Below are positions 24,080 to 35,692 of a stretch of 64,000 bases of DNA, in pieces (positions within the stretch are counted from its first letter, which is position 1; each line of letters begins with the position of its first letter). The notes beneath the pieces are model-generated. The model had not been told where the DNA came from. It did no database searches and saw only the letters and a program-made list of their open reading frames with translations. Position numbers and translations under genes: made by a program. This DNA comes from Micropterix aruncella. Lineage: Eukaryota; Arthropoda; Insecta; Lepidoptera; Micropterigidae. Location of the stretch: contig OX155972.1 of NCBI GenBank assembly GCA_944548615.1, positions 10,041,161 to 10,105,160 of the forward strand, read 5' to 3'.

Positions 24080-24190
24080 TTCGTGATTATAAGTAGCGAC
24101 CGACGTTTACGCAATTTTGCAACCGCCGTTGTCCAGGGTAGACTGAACTATCGGGTGCTATAAAATTCACGCGGTAAATTCGCTTACGAA
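24080..24190. repeat. Penelope-like terminal repeat fragment
   Basis: Contains GACCGACGTTTACGC, GCCGCCGTTGTCCAGG, TAGACTGAACT and TTCACGCGGTAAATTCG. The same blocks in the same order, with indels, make up the inverted terminal repeats of the Penelope-like element at 52516-53318. No coding part is attached. Confidence 0.6.
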
Positions 24191-24232
24191 GATTAGCAAT
24201 CTATTTTTTTTTTATAAAAACGAAAGCATATA

Positions 24233-25050
24233 CAGTCTTATTTATAAACGTAACTTAAAATTTGCGATGCGTCTCAGACACAGCTGAGCGAAAATCGTGA
24301 TTTATAAACGTTGCCTAACGCTAGGACACGGCTCAGTCGCGTCCTATCTCAAACGTCACTTTGCGCACCGGTCGGACCGTGTTTAGCGAATTAAGTACAG
24401 GTTTTGTGGCTGTGTTAATCAATAAAATGGACGATTTATCGGTGAATTCGGTATTTTCTGATAATCTGCGGATGTTAGGACAGAGGCGGACTACCAAAAC
24501 ATACAAAAAACATTTTGACCCGTTCACCGAGTTGACGGAAGACGAATTTCGATATAAGTATCGATTTTCTAAAGTGAATAGGCATAAAACAGTATTAAAA
24601 ATAAAACTAATCAGTCATACAAATTACTTTTTATTTCTTTCAGATTCCTGGTCTAAAATGGCCATTCTTTTTAAATAAATCGCCTCGTTATGCCGCATCA
24701 TCTGCTCACGCAAAGCAATTTTCGCTCATACAAAGCAATTTCCCGCTTCTCTCTATTCTCCAACTGTTTCTTTTGCAGAAGAAACAGCTTGCTATTGCGA
24801 ATTGCACCTACGCAACATACGCAACATACGCAACCGACGACCGAAAAGATCTGACAGTTCGATGAGCGTTGTGTACGCAAAACGCGAAAATAGCCGGTTA
24901 CATCACTGTATTGCCAGGATAAAATCACAGCGGAGCTACGTAACGCTTATGTATCGTTTATAACGTATGCGCTGTGTCCTAAGGAGATAAGTAGTGCGTA
25001 ACTAAGACGGAGCTGAGACGTGTCCCAAGCAAATCTAATAAATAAGACTG
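24233..25050 (+). mobile_element. Harbinger element 3, internally deleted
   Basis: The left end CAGTCTTATTTATAAACG at 24233 pairs with a right end whose complement begins CAGTCTTATTTATTAG at 25050. Both flanks are ATA, a possible 3-bp duplication. It retains a Harbinger transposase N-terminal segment at 24427-24575 in plus orientation. A minus-strand frame at 24698-24830 ends in a charged coiled-coil-like run (LLQKKQLENREKREIAL), which could be the tail of the Myb-like accessory protein that such elements carry; that part is a guess. 818 bp. Confidence 0.8.
24427..24575 (+). pseudogene. Harbinger transposase, first-exon remnant
   Basis: From the ATG at 24427 (MDDLSVNSVF) the frame continues to RRTTKTYKKHFDPFTELTED and EFRYKYRFSK. 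That is the RRxxxxxxR.DPF..L.D.EF...YR(L/F)SK block which opens PIF/Harbinger transposases. The coding similarity stops exactly at AAAGTGAAT, which resembles a splice donor or deletion junction. The catalytic domain is missing. Confidence 0.8.
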
Positions 25051-25495
25051 ATAGTATATATTTTACAAGATAAATACACCTGCCTTGAACATTAATAGGT
25101 TTGGCTAAAATTCGTCTTTGAGTGCATAAAGGTAGAAGAGTAAGATTTTTCTGTGTCCAACCAGTCACATTCATTCAAATGATAGTTAGAATGAAATTAG
25201 AAACTGTTTAGGTTTTTTATAAGAATTTAATACTTTAGTGACTTATCAATGAAAAAAATATCTTTGATCACTTCTGTATAAGTTCCGATGACAAAGTTAT
25301 CGTAGGTACCGATGATCAAAGTAGGTCAGATTCTGGAGCCTAATGTCTCACCAGTCATAATGTCATGCTCCATATGTTTGTGATTTTGTTTGTTGTATTT
25401 TAAATCTCCTATAATATTAAATAATGTAACTCTTTCTTTACAGAAAGTATGCCCATCCAAAGGATTGCCTTTGTTTAGCCATATCGGACTAAAAA
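25051..25495. other. Interval without recognisable features
   Basis: AT-rich spacer between Harbinger element 3 and the family C copy. Nothing recognised. Confidence 0.4.
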
Positions 25496-25501
25496 CATTA
25501 C

Positions 25502-26142
25502 CATTCGGTTACGTAACGACCAAATTTGGTTGCACATCAGAACACCGTTGACTACGTAACGACCAATATTGGCGGCTTGCTCCCGGAGCGCACAGTAATA
25601 TTATTTTCTAATTCGAACGCATCCTAAAATCCATATCAAATATATCATTATTACCATAGATACATAGACAGCCGCTAGAATAATTTCGCGCGTCATTTCG
25701 CGGATATTTCTGATATAATTCCGTTGTCAAACATCATCATTTTTTTTTCGAGAAATCATATATATTTTTTTTTGGTTTTTATAACATATTATCTAAATAT
25801 TTTTGTAAATAAATAAGCAACACAAAATATTAATTTTGATAGATAATCTAATGAAGATCACGATAGTATTTACAATTTCTAAATAGGGTTCCGTATTTTT
25901 CCGTAAGACAAGTACAAGTTAGAAATGCCGAATTTTTATCACTTTTTCGATTTTCTCATATTTATTCATAATTATCTAATTGTTTTACACAATGAGATTT
26001 CAATATTCTATATACAAAATTTTAATGCGATCTTTGAACAGTTACGCATTTTATGATTGCTATAGTAGTTCCATAGTTATAGTACTTTCTGTCGAGCCCA
26101 GCGATATTGCAAGAAATTCCAATAAAGTGCTGCCTCGAAGGG
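25502..26142 (-). mobile_element. Family C (piggyBac-like MITE), copy 1
   Basis: The right end is CGAAGGG followed by TTAA (26143-26146), and the left end is preceded by a decayed ATTAC. The left terminal region contains TACGTAACGACCAAATTTGG and a second ACGTAACGACCAATATTGG, a duplicated subterminal motif around the palindrome ACCAAATTTGGT. The interior includes AAATAGGGTTCCGTATTTTTC and GCAAGAAATTCCAATAAA. TTAA targeting and CCC(T)-type ends suggest piggyBac. No transposase. Confidence 0.75.
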
Positions 26143-26146
26143 TTAA

Positions 26147-26733
26147 CTATTGATTTCTGCCTGTCGAATAAACAATTTAGTATAATATTTTACACAATGT
26201 TTTGATTGTTAACTGTCATTTATTTGTTAGTTAAACTAAAATAAATAAACAAAAATAAATTTCGCGTAAAAATATGGTCAGCGCATCGTACAAGGATGGT
26301 ATTATCTTAATATCAGGTTAAACAGACTGTATTTCATAATCAGGAATTATGTACAGTATTCAATGCAGCATTCCCAGTAGCACGTGCAGGTAAATAGACA
26401 ATGCACAGGTATCCCTATGCAGTACTCAACGACAGTATGTTAATTGTGTTGCATTGAATTGGTGCTGCGATCGGCATTAGTGCCCGAATCGGCATTAGCG
26501 CCCGATTCTATTATGCGGCGTGGTCCAAATTGAAGGGTGGGAGGTCCAAACGAGCAAATTAGCCCGCATCTGATATCAAAGAGGCGCCGGACGCTCCATA
26601 CCCACGCTCTTCATTAGATTTCGCATAGATTATGTAATTCACGGGGGGTATATTCACATGCGACGCGATTGGGAGTCTATCTACACGCGTAACATTGGCT
26701 AATGCTACTCCATTGTTTTACTCTGCAGTATCA
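26147..26733. other. No recognisable gene
   Basis: Includes a GC-richer stretch at about 26500-26700 without recognisable domain or repeat. Confidence 0.45.
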
Positions 26734-27492
26734 TCTATACTAATATCATAAAGAGGTAAAGTTTGTGAGGTTGTGGGAAGTAATCTCTGGATCTACTAAA
26801 CCGATTTTGAAAATTCTTTTACCAATAGAAAGCCACGTTATTTTTGAGTGTCATAGGCTATATATTAATCCGAGAAATGAAAAGACTTTTTCGTGGTAGT
26901 CGGATTAGCAAAGTGAGTCGGAGAAAAAACGGTCGAACGAAAACGTTTCTAACTAACGCTGCCTTAACGATGAGAGATGTATGATTAAGTTCTAGAGAAA
27001 AGTTTTAGAGCTTGTTAATGACTACAAAAAACTCAGTGATTGCATATGTCTAAATTGTATATTTAAGTCACAAAAAGTAGTTTTTTTATATTAAAAAAAT
27101 AATTTAAATCGTTAGGTCATGTTTATTGGTCATATTATCAACAATTATGAATTCATATCAAAATAAGTAAATTTATCGTCTCAAGTGTTTAAAACAAAAG
27201 ACTTTTCCCTTTTACTTTATATAATTTCTCTTTTACTGCACAAATGGTTAAAGAGATAAGACACTCACAAATAAGACACTCACAAGAAGACACTCCGAAT
27301 TAACGATAATATAGTCAAATTGGCATTCAAATACAGCATACATATGCAGCATATGCAGCAAAAATATAACCCTTCTTTTGGCAGTCAGGAAATAAATCAT
27401 AGTATTCAGTACCTTACTAACCGAACCACACTCATTATTTCATCAAAAGTAAAAAGTTTTACCGCCCAAAGAAGTGGCCACGGGTCAGCTAG
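26734..27492 (+). mobile_element. Helitron, non-autonomous, copy 2
   Basis: Starts TCTATACTAATATCATAAAG after an A and ends CACGGGTCAGCTAG before a T, so the Helitron A|TC...CTAG|T rule is met. Near the 5' end is the ACCGATTTTGAAAATTCTTT block common in lepidopteran Helitrons. 759 bp, no Rep/helicase frame. A small CATATGCAG repeat lies near 27340. Confidence 0.7.
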
Positions 27493-27521
27493 TTGATTAT
27501 ATACAAAAAGGGGTAGATAAT

Positions 27522-27824
27522 GGACTCGATTGCGTTTCTTCGTGAACTAAAATCAGATATTTGTTCGTGTTAACGAGACAGGGCAATACGCTAGGCATGT
27601 AATGAACGGTTTTCACTTTTTCGCAGTAAAACTACCCACCTGCATCATATAAAGCATCTGAATCTATAGCACGAAATGTGTTTAAATTTATTCGGACGAG
27701 TATAAGTTCGACAGGTAGTTTTTATCGACGATCGTTCGTTTCATATTCCACTCTAACTTATTGCTCTATCTCGTTCGCTTGAACTAATTTCAGTTTTAAT
27801 TCACAAAGAAACGCAATCGGGCCC
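27522..27824 (+). mobile_element. MITE-G copy 3
   Basis: Starts GGACTCGATTGCGTTTCTTC and ends ACGCAATCGGGCCC, flanked by AAT on both sides. It sits 29 bp downstream of the Helitron end. Confidence 0.9.
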
Positions 27825-27887
27825 AATATATCGAAATGAGGGAAAATAATTTGACGTAGCAACTGTTGGTTATGTTCACGAAATTGC

Positions 27888-28080
27888 ATTGATTATTTAT
27901 TTATTTATTAGTTTAAATAGTATTCAAGGGCATTACAGATGAATCCAATTCGCCCTTGAATATTAAAGCTAGAGTGTAAGTCTAAAAATAAATGACTACA
28001 TAACTAAATTAATGCTAACATTGAACAAGAAAAAAAAAACATAAAAATATAAAACTTATCTTATTTATTCTTTCTATACA
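27888..28080 (-). pseudogene. LINE 3' untranslated end, same family as 29803-30400
   Basis: On the minus strand: TTCTTGTTCAATGTTAGCAT, then CTTACACTCTAGCTTTAATA, TTCAAGGGCGAATTGGATTC and a terminal TAATAAATAAAT tail. The same blocks occur in the same order at 30255-30394 on the plus strand downstream of a LINE protein fragment. Only the 3' end was inserted. Confidence 0.8.
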
Positions 28081-28327
28081 CGTTATTTTGCAATAAAAAT
28101 AAACAAAACTATTCGAACTTGAGCTAGAGAACTCAATTTCACTGTCTAAAAAAATATGTTAGGTATTTGAATTAAAAACTTCGTTTTTTTTTTCAGCATA
28201 TAAATCGGTTTTTTTTTCACAATATACTACAGTGTCGTGTCGCCGCGCGTGCTGACGAATTTTCGTGTCAGTTCAGTGTGGCCGTCATCGTCTGCACTTG
28301 TCTACAATATTTTCGTCCGACTTAGAT

Positions 28328-28560
28328 ATGGATGGTAAGGAAAATATTGCCTAGGTACCTACTTATGTTAAGCCCATTCAAGAAGAAAAGAAAGAAAAGG
28401 AAATATTGTGTGCATCCAATAAAACAGTCAAAAGAACTCGAAGTTATTTATTGGTAAATAAAATAGAAAGCGACGAAACTAGATTTCCTATTGACATCTC
28501 AGATTTCAGATAGACAAAAACACAATTCGACTACATACATCCTTTTATTAAAAATGATAT
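28328..28560 (+). pseudogene. Harbinger-like transposase, N-terminal remnant
   Basis: ATGGATGGTAAGG at 28328 looks like a first ATG followed by a splice donor. About 60 nt on, the frame reads KKRKKRKYCVHPI, the basic RxYxVHPIN signature of one insect Harbinger lineage. After frame shifts, TKTQFDYIHPFIKNDIKK corresponds to SxxxFDYILxxIxxxIxK. The remainder was lost, and a hAT-like MITE begins at 28600. Confidence 0.6.
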
Positions 28561-28599
28561 TAAAAAAATATGTAGGTATGCGAAATAAAATACGTTATG

Positions 28600-29322
28600 C
28601 AGGGGCGGACCGTGCGTTTGTTAGGCACTGGGCTAATATTACTTGGGGCTAATAACTAATTGCCATTTTGCCAAAAAACTGTTTTCGATAATGATGTCTA
28701 GGTCACTAGGTACACAATATATATAAAAAAGAGGACAACACAATATTTTATTTGTTTAATATGACAGACACACAAACACAACTGACACACACACACACAT
28801 TTAACTTTTCACTAAAATAGACAAAACAACATTATTACTAATTGTAATAATATCTTAATTAAGCAAGCAGTAATAGTATTTGTAAAGCTAGTTAATATAA
28901 GTAAAATTTAAACAAACATTCATTACTAGTTACCTATTGACAAGGCACTAGCCTCGGTAGGAACTCAACTGCTATACATATATGTTATTTCTATGAATAA
29001 AGATTTTTAAAAAAGGTATTGCAAAAGAATTTGTCGCTAGCGGTCCGCCCCATCCACCGAGAAATTGATACATGAAGCTTGTTCGCTGCGAATGACTGCG
29101 TTTGCGAGAAAATACACTGAAAACAAACGGCGGGGAGTCCCCCGAAATAGATGCGAGAATTTGATCTCAGGGTTGCCAACCTTATTATAAGATTTTTGAA
29201 AATTTGAGATTTTGTTTTTTAATTCTCAATTTTGTCCATTATTTTCAATTGATGCTGGGGCCCTTTATATCCACGGGGCCCTGGGCTGCGGCCCAAAAAG
29301 CCCTTATATAGATCCGCCCCTG
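28600..29322. mobile_element. hAT-like MITE
   Basis: Begins CAGGGGCGGACC and ends ATCCGCCCCTG, short inverted termini of the hAT type (CAG...CTG). The flanks ACGTTATG (28592-28599) and ACGATACG (29323-29330) agree at 6 of 8 bases, as expected for an aged 8-bp duplication. No transposase frame. 723 bp. Confidence 0.75.
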
Positions 29323-29330
29323 ACGATACG

Positions 29331-29800
29331 TAGGTATGCGTCTGCTCACTTGCTCGGCCAGTGCCCACGGCTGAATATACTAGCGAGAAGCGAGCCAACG
29401 CGTGGCTTCCCCCACCACCTGCACCGATCCCACGCCGATCGAAATCGGGTGATCTGCATGGCGTCAGCTCGCGCGGGCCATGTCTAATATAATAATTTTC
29501 ATACTAAATATATGAAACCGAATTCAATCCCACGCGTTGCAACACGCGGCGTAGCCCTAATATAATTGCGGCTTAATACCACCGATCGGCGGTTTTTCGG
29601 CTGCTACAACTCGCGGGCGGGGCCGATTCCCTATTTATGCAATTAGGCATATGCGCAAATAAATGCGCCTATCATTGAATACGCTACAATTATTAGTATG
29701 CGTGCACTAACACCCATGCATGCAAACAGTTTAATCATATTCATGTAATGTTTCTACTGTATAATTGTTTGGTCCGTAGCATACTTGAATATAACTTGAA
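29331..29800. other. No recognisable gene
   Basis: GC-richer at 29340-29640, with CGCGTTGCAACACGCG (29532-29547) as a small palindrome. Nothing else recognised. Confidence 0.45.
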
Positions 29801-29802
29801 TA

Positions 29803-30400
29803 TAAGATGGTAGAGCGTATTCAAAGAAAATTTTTAAGATATATTTATTACAGAAAATACAATATTTATCCATACTTATTTCCGTCCGATTTCGTGCTAG
29901 GAATGGTAGGATACAACAGTCCTGAAACGCGTCGATATATTTCCCTAATTATATTTGCATATAAATTAATTCAAGGAACTATTTATTTGCCAGAGATACT
30001 ATGTGAGTTTGAATTGTACGTACCGGTAAATTACACAGCGAGGAGATCGCGTCTATTGTTTAATGTGCCGTACCATCGTACAAATATTTTTGTAGACAGG
30101 CCAGTGGGAAGGGTTATAGCTCTTCTTAATTCCTTACCCACAGAAATAGACATCTTTTGTCTATCCCTTTAGCAGCTAAAAAGGCAACTCCCTGCTATAT
30201 CATATTTATCATAATCCGTCTTTTATTTAGTTTGATAGTTTTATGTTTTTTTTCTTGTTCAATGTTAGCATTAATTTATTTATGTAAGTCATTTATTTTT
30301 AGACTTACACTCTAGCTTTAATATTCAAGGGCGAATTGGATTCGTCTGTAATGCTCTTGAATAATATTTGAAACTAATAAATAAATTACAAAGAAATTTT
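29803..30400 (+). pseudogene. LINE C-terminal fragment with 3' UTR
   Basis: Open for 121 codons from 29807. It starts VERIQRKFLRYI, the helix after the LINE reverse transcriptase that also starts the 1034-2116 copy (IERVQKGFL). It then shows RRYISLIIFAYKLIQG, RRSRLLFNVPYHRTN and LNSLPTEIDIF. After a stop at 30172 the last helix (LKRQLPAI) can still be read. The 3' UTR runs to an AATAAATAAA end near 30394. Endonuclease and reverse transcriptase are missing. Jockey-like is my best guess. Confidence 0.8.
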
Positions 30401-30924
30401 AGAGGGTTGAAAACATGCCGTCGTGAGTTTTATTCCGATGAATAGCTTTCTAAAGGCGGCGATCTTGGTCTCCTGTCTCTGTCCCGGCCCGAACCGCCAC
30501 CTCAAGGGTTAATACCGTTAAAAATCCTTTCGTGTTTTTTATGAATTTCCGTATATTTCGGAAATTTTAATTGAGTAATAAAATGATATAAATAGTGTTA
30601 CTTAGTCGAAGCGACTGATAAGAGTTACAACTGCAGTGTAAATTTACCTCTTGAAACAAATGATACAATTGGGAATTAGATATATAATTTGTTGCCAGTT
30701 GGCGTCGATCCGTATTGAACCGTCCACGCTGTGATGCAAATGCAATTATGTAACTAACATGATAACTTGTCTATACTTTAGTAAACGCTAATTGAAACAT
30801 TTACTAAAAAATACAAAGTTTTAACAGATGGCGTGATCACTAAAAAAAGGAGCATTCAAATTCGATGAAAAGCAAAATAAAAGGGAATATAGTATTTTCC
30901 ACGACGGCATAAATTACAGAAATG

Positions 30925-31720
30925 AATAAAAATGTAAAGATGTCTCTGAATAATATTATTACTATTACTATCAGCTAATGGATAAAGTTCCATATGAAGT
31001 TCATTTTTGGGATGGCGATATGGTTTACGAATAATATTTTTTAGTATAGATTTCTGCGCAACTTGCTATGGCTCTAGCACGGTTTTAGCACATCCACCCC
31101 ATCCAATTACTCTGTAAGTAATAAGCATGATAAAAGCATAAAGCATGATAAACAGTTTTTAGCGTTTTGGAATTTAGAATTTTCCTCAGTTCTTTGAAAA
31201 TATATCCAAGGGTTCGCACCTTCGTATCCACGTTATGTATATGAGAGTCCTAATGGAGAAAGCAATTTATAGTGATGCCTAGATATATCCAAGATATTTC
31301 TCTTTGCAGAGGCTGACAGTAACAAGACTCTACGCTATCGCTTTCGTGTACAACAATAGTTTTATTGGTAGTGGGTTGACCCCTGGTGTTCATACTAAAT
31401 AGCATGTATTTGGTTTTTCCAACATTAAGCGTTAACATTAAGTTTTCTATCTAATTTCTATCAATTTTTATGCCCTCGTTTTCTTAGTTTAAACGCTTGA
31501 ATAATATAACAGTGTCATTGGCATATGTGATGATTTTACCTACTGGTAATTCACATAGGTCATTTATATAGACGGGGAGTTGAATGGATCCCTGTCGAGA
31601 TATCGCTTCGAATTTCACACCTGACGGAAGGAAGTTGTGACATTGTTTACGCAAGATGATGCCACATCGACAGTTTCGAACGTACTGACCCCCGCGTAGT
31701 CTCGTTAGAAATTAAAAGAG
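30925..31720 (-). pseudogene. LINE reverse transcriptase fragment (Jockey-like)
   Basis: Read on the minus strand from about 31720: RQGSIQ in place of the usual PQGS motif, then VYINDLCELPVG, ITYANDTVILF (catalytic YADD has become YAND), LTLNVGKTKYMLFS and ISWIYLGITI. In further frames come TKVRTLGYIFKELRKIL, VIGWGGCAKTVLEP and QKSILKNIIRKPY. These are motifs 4 to 7 of a non-LTR reverse transcriptase plus its C-terminal region. The altered catalytic Asp, several stops and frame changes show it is dead. The 5' part is missing. Confidence 0.8.
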
Positions 31721-32359
31721 ATAACCTACACGGTAATGTGACTATCACAGCAAAATCAAATTCCCTTTGTCCATGAGAGCCTTATTACAATTAACTTCTG
31801 AACATGCCTTCTATTATGTATCATCGCGAATATTGGAGGATGTAATTTAAGTAAATTTTGTTTAGGAAATACAACGTACAACAACAACATAAGAAATACA
31901 ACATACAAGAGTCTAATATTCGCCAAACATCTAGGAGCATATAATACAGGAAGAAGGAGAATAATTCGAATTATTCCGCCGCGAAGCCAAGCTTTATTAA
32001 CAAAGTTGCAACACTTTGCATATGTATACATTTCAAGCGATTTATGGTGGTCGCTAAAGCTGCTACTGCAGATTGCCATCGTATTACAACGCAGTATATT
32101 TCAACAATTACAAAGGTGGGTGCCGTGTATATTTGAGGAGACAACAAAATTAAAAAAATATTCTTCTCTTCTTTTTCGCAGAATGAGACAAAGAAATCAC
32201 AGAAGACTTCCACAATTAAAAATAAATTAATTGCATTTACTTATGAATGAAGTTATGCAGACCATGCACATTATTTAATTGTCTATAGTCTATAAGGTTT
32301 GAATTGCTGTATTTATAATGAGATCCTCAAAACAGTTTTTTTCATGCATAGTAGCAAAA
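31721..32359. other. No recognisable gene
   Basis: Overlapping open frames on both strands at 31756-32230 have no recognisable domain. Confidence 0.4.
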
Positions 32360-32720
32360 ACGGATATCTTAGTATAGGGTACCATGACATGAATTATATC
32401 GTATAATCTACAATTAGTGCCTCGTTGCAGAACATATAAAAAAGCGAATCGTATACATGTTGTTCCAGACAGCACAGCAAAACTTAAAATGGAATTTCAC
32501 AGAGAAATTTGACTTCTACGTAAATTTGTTATATTGGGGTTTTAATTTACAAAATAATAATATTTTTTTTGAATTAGTACTTATTTTCCGAGAACATTGG
32601 TATGATATCATATAATCTGCTATGACTGCCTCGTTGAATAACATATAAAAAATCTAATTGTATACAAGTTGCTCAAGACTGCACGGCAAAGTTTTTATGG
32701 GAAATTCACACATAACACTA
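32360..32720. repeat. Diverged two-unit tandem repeat, ~210 bp
   Basis: The block containing TGCCTCGTTG, AACATATAAAAAA and ACAGCACAGCAAAA around 32417-32480 recurs as TGCCTCGTTG, AACATATAAAAAA and CTGCACGGCAAA around 32627-32690. Confidence 0.65.
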
Positions 32721-33588
32721 GAAAAATATATAATATAGTTTTAACTTCTTAATCAATATGTTCTTTCTATAGTCAATAATATATTATTGGTTTCATTTAC
32801 AGAAAAATATTGACATGAAATATTATATGGAAAATCATTTACAACTTTTTTTACTCTGTACTTGGATACCGAAGAAAGGCGTTTTGATGTTTGACTTTCT
32901 TATATATTTTTTCTCAGTAACAAAGGCCTAAATCCTCCAGTATTTATTTCATGCGGATTAATTTCTTTTCAAAAATCTTCTAATATACAAACAAAAGAAT
33001 ATTTTCCTTTCGAAAAACAAATCCGTAAAAAAACGGTTTAATCTTCATTTCCAGTTTCTTTGACGAAAACTATGTATAAAAGTTACGGTTCAAAAATACT
33101 GTCTTTTGCCCTATTCATGATAATTAATTCCTGACCCTGAAAGTCACGCGTTAATGTCTGCTGCTTTGTCCCTATTCCCCGACGCGTCCCTCGACTAACT
33201 CATTATTATTATTATTTTTCTCATTAGTGTCGCTATTATTATTAGCTGTGCCAAAATTACGCTAATTATACATGTTGCCGCTTTGGGCGGATATACTGGC
33301 AATCGTAGGGCGGCGCCCCAGAATATAATTAATGAGGTGGGCGGTAACGGTGTCAGAGCGGGTGACTATTCAACCACAGATTATGGATAGTGTGCATTAC
33401 AATAAGTACAAAAGATGCGTCATGATTCCCTTTTAATCGAATACGAATACGTCGGTTTTATACCATTTGGTATTTGTTTCATCCGTCAATATTATATTAT
33501 ATCCCTACCTATGTTACTTAGGTTATTTATTAAAAATATACAATACTATCATTTTTTTTATATTTTTTTATTTTCATTACATTACAGG
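32721..33588. other. No recognisable gene
   Basis: AT-rich with a GC-richer patch at about 33270-33360. Nothing recognised. Confidence 0.45.
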
Positions 33589-33591
33589 TTA

Positions 33592-33994
33592 TACGGGGTG
33601 TTATTACTACACGGTATTTATTTGTGGGTTAATCAGTACATCGAAGTAAGCAACTTTTAATAATAATTATTGGAGAAAACTAAAAAATATATATTTTTTT
33701 TCGATTAGTAAGAAATTTATTTTTAATAGTAGGAAAAGCTATGATCACGATGCGCTATTTAACGGTTGGTAAAATGTCGCTTATATTGTTTACCCACCGC
33801 TAGATGGTCCAGCGCGTACAAATGCTTATTAAACCTTTATTTAACCGTCAACTTCTTCAAATTTTTTTATGAAAAAAAAATTATACAAAATTTTTTTTTA
33901 AGGTTTTTTCCAAAAATTATTTATCCAAACTTGCTTACTACTTTGTATTGATTCACCCACAGAAAAAATTCCCCTGCAGTAATAACACCCCGTA
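33592..33994. mobile_element. Harbinger-type MITE with ~60-bp TIRs
   Basis: Starts TACGGGGTGTTATTACTACA and ends with its near complement. The inverted similarity extends through TGTGGGTTAATCA and GTAAGCAA to about 60 bp. The flanks TTA (33589-33591) and TTA (33995-33997) form a 3-bp duplication. 403 bp, no protein. Confidence 0.85.
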
Positions 33995-34146
33995 TTATAG
34001 TTATTAATCGACTTCAAAAAAAGGAGTAGGTTATCAATTCGGTTGTAGGTTTTTTATGTTTGTTACCTAAGAACTTCGTTATTTATGAACCGATTTGGAA
34101 AATTCTTTTTTTTATTTGAAAGCATATACTTACAGATTGGTCCCAT

Positions 34147-34840
34147 GTTTAATATTATTCTGATGATGCGATCCACGAGGAATTAATAAAACTCCTTAAA
34201 TATTATTATTTGAAGTTATTATTTGAAGAAATTATACATATTGGTTCAGTTCCGATGACAATGCATTTTTTTATGGTAAGCATTTCCTTATTCTACACCC
34301 AGGGTTGGTTCCCGAGGAAGAGACTCCTCAACGGTCAACAGCACAGACACGAAATTTTGAAAACGCATTCAGTTATGATAGCCCGTTCTTAGTTTCACCA
34401 TGAGATGGCTGCTGCAACCAGGGTTGGCTCCCGACGAGGGGAATCCTCAACGGCCAACAGCACAGACACTGTTTAATATTATTCTGATGATGCGATCCAC
34501 GAGGAATTAATAGAATTCCTTAAATATTATTATTTGAAGTTAAAATTATACATATTGGTTCAGTTCCGATGACAATGCATTTTTTTATGGTAAGCATTTC
34601 CTTATTCTACACCCAGGGTTGGTTCCCGAGGAAGAGACTCCTCAACGGTCAACAGCACAGACACGAAATTTTGAAAACGCATTCAGTTATGATAGCCCGT
34701 TCTAAGTTTCACCATGAGATGGCTGCTGCAACCAGGGTTGGCTCTCGACGAGGGGAATCCTCAACGGCCAACAGCACAGACACGAAATGTTGTATATGCA
34801 TTCGATTACGATAGCCCGTTCTGAGTTTCATCAAGACAGT
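34147..34840. repeat. Nested tandem repeat: 2 x ~320 bp, each with 2 x ~119 bp
   Basis: The large unit begins GTTTAATATTATTCTGATG at 34147 and again at 34471. Within each unit the block CAGGGTTGG...CTCCTCAACGG.CAACAGCACAGACAC occurs twice about 119 bp apart (34299 and 34417; 34613 and 34731). The second large unit lacks 10 bp. The upstream flank (34010-34146) resembles a repeat common in Lepidoptera that begins CGACTTCAAAAAAAGGAG. Confidence 0.85.
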
Positions 34841-34879
34841 ATTAGTGCCAAGACAGACAAATATTAGTGCCAAATATTA

Positions 34880-35235
34880 GACTCTGTCAACATTAAATTG
34901 CGTAATTATTATATATTGAAAAATTGTATAACAAATAAAAAAATGATTTTTTAATGTAAATAATATTAATATAATAATAGTTATGATTTAAAAAATCGCT
35001 TGTTATTACGTTATTATTTGATACCGTATAGGCGGTGCTAAGAGCGACATCTTCAGTGCGCAGGCATACTGTTATAACCCGAAAGTCGCCATATTGAAAA
35101 TAATATTAAAAGATTAATGAACTTTTGGAACTACGAATGCTATCTACACGTTGCGTTTCGTATTAAAATTCTTGTTAGCAAATTGTAGTACGACGTTGAC
35201 TAATCTAATACGCTATGTAATCATTACAGCGACTA
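34880..35235 (+). repeat. Family D repeat, copy 1
   Basis: Shares TGCGTAATTATTA, CCGTATAGG, AAGTCGCCATATTGAA, CTACACGTTGCGTTTCGTA and CTAATCTAATACGCTAT with copies at 50125-50545/52050-52112 and 54565-55045. Class unknown. Confidence 0.7.
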
Positions 35236-35514
35236 ATCTATGGTGCGGGATTACCACCGTTTGGGCAACGGATTGGCGATGATTTATATCTCAATGTGAC
35301 GTTCAATTAATGATGAGCACAATTATCATTTTATAATGCTGATATTAATGTGGATCGGAAACATGGATTATGCATGAGTGACAAAATCAAAAAAATAAAC
35401 AAAAAGAAACCATAAAACAAAAAAATATTAAAATGCTTCTTAGAAAGCTTTCTGGCTGATGAAATATTTTATTATACAGAAGAATTCTGTTGGATTAAAT
35501 ATTTAAAAATCGGT

Positions 35515-35690
35515 TGTGTCACCACAAGACTTTTTTGGAAAGTAGCCAAGGACTGATTACATCTGAATATTAAATTCATAATTTAAATAACGAGCGCCCT
35601 CTATCGACCGGCGAAGGAACCTGGTTGGGTCCCGTTGAATTGCCGCGGGCGGCTCGGTTCGTTTCTCGGTTAGCCTCAAACGAGTAGGCA
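35515..35690 (+). repeat. RepA repeat, copy 3 (5' half)
   Basis: Contains GGAAAGTAGCCAAGGACTG, CCTGGTTGGGTCCCGTTGAA and GGTTCGTTTCTCGG. The 3' half is absent; a MITE-G fragment begins right after it, as in RepA copy 2. Confidence 0.75.
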
Positions 35691-35692
35691 AT

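Noticed and set aside
34210..34814. Repeated open frames as a duplicated small gene
   Set aside because: The frames follow the tandem DNA repeat, differ at the ends because of a 10-bp deletion, and contain no recognisable domain.
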